NCBI GenBank assembly: GCA_017395065.1
Contig: JAFPWH010000059.1
Span: 1-36,436 of the forward strand
DNA: 36,436 nucleotides
DNA from: Clostridia bacterium
GTDB lineage: Bacteria; Bacillota; Clostridia; Christensenellales; Aristaeellaceae
Reading direction: 5' to 3'
This document shows positions 31,290 to 36,436 of this stretch, piece after piece (position 1 is the first letter of the stretch; each line of letters begins with the position of its first letter). The notes under the pieces are model-generated. The model was given only the letters and a program-made list of their open reading frames with translations, did not search any database and had not been told where the DNA came from. Made by a program: the position numbers and the translations under genes.

Positions 31290-32054
31290 TTATATGATCT
31301 TGGACAGGAAGCTCTGCGTTCGCGGGTTGCGGGCCGCGGTGAATATCTCCTGCGGCGTTCCCTGTTCGACGATCTTGCCGCTGTCCATGAAGATGACCCT
31401 GTCCCCGACTTCACGGGCAAAGCCCATCTCGTGGGTCACGACGACCATCGTCATTCCGCTCCTGGCGAGCTGCTTCATGACGTCCAGCACCTCGCCGACC
31501 ATCTCCGGGTCGAGGGCGCTCGTAGGTTCGTCGAAAAGCATCACGTCCGGCTTCATGTTGAGCGCGCGCACGATGGCCACGCGCTGTTTCTGCCCGCCCG
31601 AAAGCTGGTTCGGGTAAGCGTCGGCGCGGTTGCGCAGGCCCACGCGCTCGAGCAGCTCCAGCGCGTCCTGCCTGGCCTGTTCGGGCGGAACGTGCTTGAG
31701 TTTGATCGGCGCGATGGTCATGTTTCTAAGGATCGTCATATGCGGGAAAAGATTGAAGTGCTGAAAGACCATGCCCATGCGCTGGCGGTGCAGATTGATG
31801 TTCACGCCGCCGGAAGCGAGGTTCACGCCCTCAAAGATGACTTCTCCCGCCGTGGGCCTGTCGAGCAGGTTCAGACAGCGCAGAAAAGTGCTCTTCCCGC
31901 TGCCGGACGGGCCGATTACGACCACGACTTCGCCGCGCATGATGTCAGCGTCCACGCCGTTCAACGCCTTTATCTTGCCGCCCGCGAAGTGTTTTTCCAG
32001 GCCCCGCACGGAGATCAGCGCCTCCTGTCCCGATTTGTCAGGATTTATGTTCAC
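31290..32054 (-). CDS. Polar amino-acid ABC transporter ATP-binding protein
   Basis: The 254-aa ATPase has Walker [10 protein letters not shown], the Q-loop [12 protein letters not shown], signature LSGGQKQR, Walker [14 protein letters not shown] and the switch His in VVTHEMGFA, all as in GlnQ/HisP-type subunits. The start is GTG (32054) inside the end of the permease gene (17-nt overlap), behind AAGGAGG, so the two are coupled. It powers uptake with the permease and binding protein upstream. The amino acid carried cannot be read from sequence. Confidence 0.95.
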   Translation of the reverse strand: MNINPDKSGQEALISVRGLEKHFAGGKIKALNGVDADIMRGEVVVVIGPSGSGKSTFLRCLNLLDRPTAGEVIFEGVNLASGGVNINLHRQRMGMVFQHFNLFPHMTILRNMTIAPIKLKHVPPEQARQDALELLERVGLRNRADAYPNQLSGGQKQRVAIVRALNMKPDVMLFDEPTSALDPEMVGEVLDVMKQLARSGMTMVVVTHEMGFAREVGDRVIFMDSGKIVEQGTPQEIFTAARNPRTQSFLSKII

Positions 32055-33510
32055 TCGAACGAAGCCTCCTTTCCAGAATCGCCACGAGCTTGGTAAAGAA
32101 CATCACGACCCCGAGGTAGATGAGCGCGACCGCGATCAGGGGCATGAACGACGAATACGTCACGGAGCGGATGATGTCTCCGCCCTTGTTCAGGTCCTTG
32201 ACGGCCACGTAGCCGGAGACGGAGGTCTCCTTGAGCAGGGCGATGAACTCGTTGGCCAGCGCCGGCAGTATGCTTTTGAAGACCTGCGGCATGATGACGT
32301 AGAGCATTGTCTGTATGTAATTGAAGCCGAGGGAAGAGCCGGCTTCGAACTGCCCTTTGTCGATGCTCATGATGCCGCCGCGCACGATCTCCGCCACGTA
32401 CGCGCCGGAGTTGATGCCGAAGGCGAGTATGGCGCTGACCGTGCCGTCAGAGGTGGACGCGAATATGATCAGGTACATGATCAGCAGCTGCACCATGACG
32501 GGCGTGCCTCGAATGATCGTAAGGTACGCGCCGCATACTTTGTCCAACGCCTTCAGGCAGGTTTTCCAGATGCCCGGGCGTATGTTTTCGTTGTTCAGTT
32601 CCCATGTGGAGCGTATCACCGCGACGATGGCGCCCAGGATCACGCCCATCAGGCCGCTGACGAGGGTTATGAGCAGGGTGATGCCGAGTCCCTTGAGCAA
32701 ATACTGCCAGCGGGAATCGTCCAGAAAATTCAGCTTGAATTGGGCGACCAGCGTATGCAGATGCTTGCCCGGCATGATCTTGGCTGCCGTTTCAAAGATC
32801 CTGATCGCAAGCTGCTCCTCGTCGCAAGTTCCGGAATAGTCGAACTCGGCGCAGATATACGCCTTTTCGTAGGGCGAGGCGAACAGGCAAAGCGTTTGCC
32901 CTTCGCTTTGCTTAAACCAGCCCGGGTAGCTCTTCCTGGCCTTGCTCGCGGCCTTGTTGGTGCCGTCCTGCGGATAGGTGAATACCGTTTCCCGAAAGCC
33001 CTGTTCTTTGAGTTGATCTGCGTTTGCAAGGTAGGCGTAGATGTGCAGCGTCATTTCCTCGGGGGCGCTTCTTCGATTGCTTGACAGGTTCAGGTCGAAT
33101 TGCGTGGTCAGCGCGTTCCCGTCCCTGTCCTCGACGTCCTTCATCGACTTGAAGCCGGACGGGATCGAAACGTCGCCCAACTGCACATAACGCTCCTCAT
33201 CCGCGAAATAGGCCGTGAGGGTCGTCGCCTTCGTGTCGTCCAGGACCCAGAATTCCGTGAATTCCCGGCCCTGCCCTTCGAGCTTTTCTTTGTGTTTCCC
33301 GTCCGTCACATACAAAAGGCCGTCCTTTTCTATGTGCGCGTCGCCCTCGTTGACGACATAATTCTTGCCGTCCGCGATCACCTCGTAGCGCTTTACGGGC
33401 TCGAGCGTGTCCGCATCGATAAAAAGCGCGCGATAGCACCAGTAGCACAGCAGCAGCGCCGCCGCTATGCTTACGAAAATAACGATCGCGCGTTTCAGCT
33501 TTTTGTTCAT
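32038..33510 (-). CDS. Polar amino-acid ABC permease with N-terminal extracytoplasmic domain
   Basis: The C-terminal 230 residues are a HisM/GlnP-type permease: [20 protein letters not shown], the [12 protein letters not shown] motif, [29 protein letters not shown] and [12 protein letters not shown]. The N-terminal 250 or so residues are unusual: one membrane segment (about 8-28), then a charged extracytoplasmic region with beta-type stretches ([49 protein letters not shown]). I know no standard family for it. The protein is 490 aa, about twice the usual permease. The ATG at 33510 follows CAGGAG. It could be a substrate-capturing or sensing domain. Confidence 0.9.
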   Translation of the reverse strand: MNKKLKRAIVIFVSIAAALLLCYWCYRALFIDADTLEPVKRYEVIADGKNYVVNEGDAHIEKDGLLYVTDGKHKEKLEGQGREFTEFWVLDDTKATTLTAYFADEERYVQLGDVSIPSGFKSMKDVEDRDGNALTTQFDLNLSSNRRSAPEEMTLHIYAYLANADQLKEQGFRETVFTYPQDGTNKAASKARKSYPGWFKQSEGQTLCLFASPYEKAYICAEFDYSGTCDEEQLAIRIFETAAKIMPGKHLHTLVAQFKLNFLDDSRWQYLLKGLGITLLITLVSGLMGVILGAIVAVIRSTWELNNENIRPGIWKTCLKALDKVCGAYLTIIRGTPVMVQLLIMYLIIFASTSDGTVSAILAFGINSGAYVAEIVRGGIMSIDKGQFEAGSSLGFNYIQTMLYVIMPQVFKSILPALANEFIALLKETSVSGYVAVKDLNKGGDIIRSVTYSSFMPLIAVALIYLGVVMFFTKLVAILERRLRSSEHKS

Positions 33511-33535
33511 AGTTCTCCTGTCGTATTCAAAATGA

Positions 33536-33553
33536 AGGGGCCTTGCAGCCCCT
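33536..33553 (-). other. Intercistronic hairpin between amino-acid binding protein and permease
   Basis: AGGGGC and GCCCCT form a 6-bp stem with a 6-nt loop in the 86-nt gap. On the minus strand TCATTTTG follows. A weaker version of the arrangement at 20925-20964. Confidence 0.55.
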
Positions 33554-33596
33554 CCATTTCGAGCCATGGTTTATTCTGATGCGAGCGGGAAATACG

Positions 33597-34334
33597 TCAC
33601 TCTTCCACGGGGATGTAGTAGGCGACGATCTCGGCGATCGTGCCGTCCGCGATCAGTTCCTCCAGCGCGGCGTCGATCCTGGAAAGCAGCTCCGTGTTGT
33701 CCAGCGCGATGGCGATGGCGTACTCTTCCTCGCTGTAGTCGGTTTCAAGGAGCTTCAGCCCTTCATTTGCGTCCACGAAGGCTTTGGCGGGATTGTTGTC
33801 GATGATGACGCAATCCACTTTGCCAACCACCAGTGCGGCCACCGCGTCAGCGCCGGTCAGGAACTGCAGCACGTTGTCCGGACCGAAATCGTCGGTGCAG
33901 TAGATGTCGCCCGTGGTGCCCTGCTGCACGCCAATCTTGTAGCCCGCGTTTTCCGCGTAGAGGTCGTCGAGGCAGGTGATCGGGCTGTTTTCGGGCACGA
34001 TGATGGACTGAACGCCCGTGGCGTAGGTCACGGTGAAGTTGACGCTCTGTTCCCTCTCGGGAGTCTTCGTCATGCCGGCCATCGCGAAATCGATCTTTCC
34101 GCTGGCCACGGCAGAGATCAGACCGCCGAAGTCCATATCGAGGATCTCGAGGTCATAGCCCAGCTTTTCACAGATCGCGGCGGCGATCTCGGCGTCTATG
34201 CCGACGATCACGCCGTCTTCATAAAACTCGTAGGGCGGAAAAGCGGCGTTGGTGCCCATGATAAGGGTATCGGCAAAAGCGCACGTGCTCATGAACAATA
34301 CGACGGCCAGTAAAATAGCGCTGATCTTTTTCAT
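33597..34334 (-). CDS. Polar amino-acid-binding protein of ABC transporter
   Basis: The 245-aa protein has a signal peptide (MKKISAILLAVVLFMSTCAF, cleavage near AFA-DT) and the family 3 solute-binding fold: LIMGTNAAFPPYEFYEDG, IVGIDAEIAAAICEKLG, DMDFGGLISAVASGKIDFAMAGMT split across the usual loops, and VGKVDCVIIDNNPAKAF. The ATG at 34334 follows CAGGAGG. It is the first gene of a three-gene operon with permease and ATPase. Its promoter region carries two palindromes, so the operon is probably controlled by an amino-acid-responsive regulator. The ligand (arginine, glutamine or cystine class) is not determined. Confidence 0.94.
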   Translation of the reverse strand: MKKISAILLAVVLFMSTCAFADTLIMGTNAAFPPYEFYEDGVIVGIDAEIAAAICEKLGYDLEILDMDFGGLISAVASGKIDFAMAGMTKTPEREQSVNFTVTYATGVQSIIVPENSPITCLDDLYAENAGYKIGVQQGTTGDIYCTDDFGPDNVLQFLTGADAVAALVVGKVDCVIIDNNPAKAFVDANEGLKLLETDYSEEEYAIAIALDNTELLSRIDAALEELIADGTIAEIVAYYIPVEE

Positions 34335-34365
34335 CGGTGTTTCCTCCTGATTTGAGTATGTGCTG

Positions 34366-34394
34366 ATTATACAACATTTCTGCATAATATGCAA
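34366..34394 (-). promoter_or_regulatory. Sigma-A promoter, amino-acid ABC operon
   Basis: On the minus strand TTGCAT (34389-34394) and TATAAT (34366-34371), 17-bp spacer. Confidence 0.85.
34381..34393 (-). promoter_or_regulatory. Palindrome overlapping the -35 of the amino-acid ABC operon
   Basis: TGCATAATATGCA, perfect six-base arms around one A, overlapping the -35. A likely repressor site; regulator not known. Confidence 0.55.
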
Positions 34395-34417
34395 TATGAT
34401 CCGGCAATATTTAACAT

Positions 34418-34440
34418 AATATACATTTTTGATGTATATT
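34418..34440 (-). promoter_or_regulatory. Upstream inverted repeat, amino-acid ABC operon
   Basis: AATATACAT, 5-nt spacer TTTTG, ATGTATATT: a perfect 9-bp inverted repeat about 25-45 bp upstream of the -35. A candidate regulator site; it could also act as a weak terminator for the TSUP gene upstream on the same strand. Confidence 0.55.
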
Positions 34441-34492
34441 TAATCAGCAATCGTTTTAAAGGATCGGAAACTGACAGGCGCGCGTTCCGCGT

Positions 34493-35251
34493 TCAGAGAA
34501 GCTGCGCCGCGAGGCGCACGGTCATAAGCAGCAAAACCGCGATCATCGCGCGGCGAATCAGACGGGCGCCCTTTGTGAGCGCCAGCTTCGCGCCCAGCCA
34601 CCCGCCCATGACGGAGCAGACCACGGCGGGCAGCGCCAGCGCGTACAGAACGTTCCCGGCAGCGATCCGCGTTGCGAGAGAGGCCACGTTGCTGAAGAGG
34701 TTGACCGGCTTTGCCGTGGCGGAGGCGGTCACCATGTCCATTCCCGGAAGATGGGTAAACAGCAGGATCAGGAACGTGCCCGCGCCGGGCCCGAAAAAGC
34801 CGTCGTAGAAGCCGACCACAAAGCCGATAAGGGCGCATACGGGATACAGCTTTCGTGGAATGGGTTTGGTTTCTTCTTTTCTGTCTTTTTTGTTCAGCAG
34901 CACGAGCAGGCCGACGAGCGGTATCGCAAACACCATGAAAATCTGCATGACCCGGTTCCCGACCGCCATGGCGGTGCGGGTGCCGAGCCAGGAACCCGGC
35001 AAGGCCGCAAGGGCGGCGACGGCGGCGGGAACGACGAGAAGCCTGCCGCTTTTATAGTACCAGACAGTGGCCGTCAGCGAGCCGAACATCGAAGAAAACT
35101 TATTGTTTCCCGAGGCGAAGTCGTAGTTCAGCCCCGCAAGCGTATAGGCGGGCAGGGAGATCAGTCCGCCGCCGCCCGCGACGGCGTCCACTGCGGCTGC
35201 CAGAAATACAAGGGGCAGCACGATCAGGTACATTTGAAAGGTGATCTGCAT
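34493..35251 (-). CDS. TSUP (TauE/SafE, YfcA-like) membrane transporter
   Basis: The 252-aa protein has about eight membrane segments and the family's repeated motif: VDAVAGGGGLISLPAY near the N-terminus and FYDGFFGPGAGTFL in the second half. Other landmarks are NNKFSSMFGSLTATVWYY and TASATAKPVNLFSN. TSUP proteins move small anions, often sulfur- or carbon-containing acids; YfcA-type members are uncharacterised. Start ATG 35251, weak ribosome site (ACAGG). It begins 25 nt after the isomerase stop and is probably co-transcribed with it. The 52 nt after the stop hold no clear terminator. Confidence 0.9.
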   Translation of the reverse strand: MQITFQMYLIVLPLVFLAAAVDAVAGGGGLISLPAYTLAGLNYDFASGNNKFSSMFGSLTATVWYYKSGRLLVVPAAVAALAALPGSWLGTRTAMAVGNRVMQIFMVFAIPLVGLLVLLNKKDRKEETKPIPRKLYPVCALIGFVVGFYDGFFGPGAGTFLILLFTHLPGMDMVTASATAKPVNLFSNVASLATRIAAGNVLYALALPAVVCSVMGGWLGAKLALTKGARLIRRAMIAVLLLMTVRLAAQLL

Positions 35252-35276
35252 AGACCTGTTTCTTATCGCTCTTTGT

Positions 35277-36128
35277 TCACGGCTGTCCCAGGCTCACACC
35301 GGCGCTTTCGGCGCATCCGGCAAGATAATCGTAGGCTGCCTTATACTGTTCGTTCGTCTGCATGTGCTCCATCAGAACCGGCGCGTCTTTGGGCAGATAT
35401 CTGTCAATGATCGAAAACACCCGCGCAAAATCCAATTCGCCCTTGCCGGGAGCGCATTCCCTGAGCACCGCGGTAAGCTCGGTAGGCTGCATGTACGTGT
35501 CTTTGACGTGGGTGCTTTTGATGTAGGGCGCAAGCTTCGAAAAGCATTCTTCGATAAACGCTTCCGCGCCGAGGTAGCGCCTTGGGCAGTTGATCATGTT
35601 CACAAAGTCCATGTGCGCGGCAAACTGTTTTCTGTCCACGTCGCGGATAAGCTTCAGATACTCGTCCGGGCCGTCCGGCACCATCCAGGGCATCGGCTCG
35701 ATGCAGTAAAACGCGCGCTTCGGCTGCACGCTGTCGAGGATGTCGCGGGTTATCGAGACGATCCTGTCATAGGTTTCTTCGGTATAATTGCTCCTGTCCG
35801 CCGCGTCCCAGCCCGCCTTCGAGGAAGTTCCTACGATGTTCACGCAGCAGGGTACATTTCTTTCCTCGGCCAGACGCAGCTGCGCCTTGGCATACGCTGT
35901 GTTTTCCTTCGCCCTGGCTTCGTCCGGGTCCATCAGGTTTTTCCAGACGCCCACCTCCGCGATAGTTACGCCGTGTTTTTGCGCGATCTCGCAGTACGCG
36001 TCCGCTTCCTTACGGGGCGTACGGCAGTCGAACGGCGCGGCGATGGCCCTAAAGCGCGAGGCGAGCAGCATTTCCTCCCATTGGCTTACGCTGTCCCAGG
36101 GGCCTATGATCGTTCCGCCGAGTTTCAT
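35277..36128 (-). CDS. Sugar phosphate isomerase/epimerase-like TIM barrel
   Basis: The 283-aa protein belongs to the xylose-isomerase-like/AP-endonuclease-2 superfamily: GVTIAEVGVWKNLMDP, NIVGTSSKAGWD, FYCIEPMPWMVPDG, FAAHMDFVNMIN, IKSTHVKDTYM and CAPGKGELDFARVF supply the usual metal-binding Glu, Asp, His and Glu. Such proteins act as isomerases or epimerases of keto-sugars or as dehydratases. The start is placed at 36128 (MKLGGTIIGPW), where homology begins; the frame is open for 26 further codons. AAAGGAAG lies about 11 nt upstream. The downstream TSUP transporter may move the substrate. The reaction is not known. Confidence 0.88.
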   Translation of the reverse strand: MKLGGTIIGPWDSVSQWEEMLLASRFRAIAAPFDCRTPRKEADAYCEIAQKHGVTIAEVGVWKNLMDPDEARAKENTAYAKAQLRLAEERNVPCCVNIVGTSSKAGWDAADRSNYTEETYDRIVSITRDILDSVQPKRAFYCIEPMPWMVPDGPDEYLKLIRDVDRKQFAAHMDFVNMINCPRRYLGAEAFIEECFSKLAPYIKSTHVKDTYMQPTELTAVLRECAPGKGELDFARVFSIIDRYLPKDAPVLMEHMQTNEQYKAAYDYLAGCAESAGVSLGQP

Positions 36129-36147
36129 GGTTTTCAGCTTCCTTTCT

Positions 36148-36181
36148 GTGAAGGGGGCCGAAAACAGCCGGTCTCCTTCAC
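36148..36181 (-). other. Leader hairpin upstream of the isomerase gene
   Basis: GTGAAGG (36148-36154) pairs with CCTTCAC (36175-36181), 7 bp, with GC pairs inside. No U-tract follows. The adjacent gap 36182-36323 shows no promoter or known gene; it contains only a 28-codon open frame at 36213-36299. Confidence 0.4.
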
Positions 36182-36323
36182 GGGTCGTCGTTTTCGTGTG
36201 ATCCAATCAGGCTTATTCTGCCGCCTTTTCGAGCGAACTGTCCGTCAGGCGGTAGGTCGTCCAGTCGTCCATCGGTCGTTTCTGTGATTCCAGGCTCATT
36301 TCCGAAGGCCGTATTCCCCGGTT

Positions 36324-36436
36324 CTATTTCAATACGTCGTACAGCGCGCCGAGAAGGGCGCCGGTGTCGTCGCATTTATGCTCCCAGTAGAAGACGCCGC
36401 CGTAACCGTTGTCGAGCACGTACTGCGCCTTGCAGC
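36324..36436 (-). CDS. C-terminal end of a probable GH18-type protein (partial)
   Basis: The last 36 residues before a TAG stop read AQYVLDNGYGGVFYWEHKCD followed by DTGALLGALYDVLK. A sequence of the type YVLDNGYGGVxxWE...D..G.LL.AL is the usual final strand and helix of GH18 chitinase-like barrels, including the substrate-stacking Trp. The rest lies beyond the window edge, so neither catalytic DxxDxDxE motif nor signal peptide can be checked. It is on the same strand as, and upstream of, the isomerase gene. Confidence 0.6.
   Translation of the reverse strand, partial: CKAQYVLDNGYGGVFYWEHKCDDTGALLGALYDVLK

Noticed and set aside
30504-32096. Plus-strand open frame of 530 codons
   Set aside because: Crosses the GH78 start, a terminator and the ATPase gene on the opposite strand; no recognisable domain.
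36213-36299. 28-codon open frame upstream of the isomerase
   Set aside because: Too short to judge, with no ribosome site or recognisable sequence.
1-36436. CRISPR arrays, tRNA/rRNA genes, transposons, toxin-antitoxin pairs, attachment sites
   Set aside because: Looked for repeats with regular spacing, tRNA arms, transposase motifs and terminal inverted repeats; none was convincing by eye.

Overview
The window looks like chromosome from a GC-rich, Gram-positive-type anaerobe of the Bacillota (Clostridia), probably a plant-polysaccharide degrader of gut or rumen. This rests on strong AGGAGG ribosome sites, sigma-A promoters (TTGACA/TATAAT, 17-bp spacers), U-tailed terminators, secreted proteins with short Gram-positive-style signal peptides, and many carbohydrate genes. 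The taxon is an inference. I see no tRNA, rRNA, CRISPR, phage or insertion sequence.

Layout. 1-3412: 3' part of a large surface protein with BspA-type leucine-rich repeats, Ig-like domains and a C-terminal caspase-like (clan CD) domain. 3456-6567: mannonate dehydratase (uxuA) facing a GH67 alpha-glucuronidase, a glucuronoxylan side-chain pair. 6606-8861: an ADP-ribosylation module on the minus strand: HxlR-type regulator (frameshifted), zinc-type macrodomain hydrolase and class M sirtuin. 9038-9556: GNAT acetyltransferase.

9615-22494 is the centrepiece, an oligosaccharide-utilisation regulon. Operon A (minus): a secreted beta-helix glycoside hydrolase, a secreted F5/8-type C protein and beta-phosphoglucomutase. 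Gene B (plus): a small secreted Trp-rich protein, followed by a LacI-family regulator with its own promoter. Operon C (minus): sugar-binding protein, two permeases and two GH65 phosphorylases. Operon A, gene B and operon C each have a sigma-A promoter followed by the same LacI-type palindrome, GTTTA(G/A)CG(T/C)TAAAC. The inferred pathway: polymer is cut outside, oligosaccharides are imported, the GH65 enzymes release beta-glucose 1-phosphate, and beta-phosphoglucomutase makes glucose 6-phosphate.

22541-31207: a secreted DUF3472-like protein; a GH3 glycosidase followed by a cytoplasmic lipase-like hydrolase; a dehydrogenase remnant abutting the lipase stop codon; and a GH78-like rhamnosidase followed by a lactonase whose start codon appears to be ACG. 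31215-34440: a polar amino-acid ABC transporter whose permease carries an unusual extracytoplasmic domain. 34493-36436: a TSUP-type membrane protein, a sugar-phosphate isomerase-like protein, and the last 36 residues of a probable GH18-type protein cut by the window edge.
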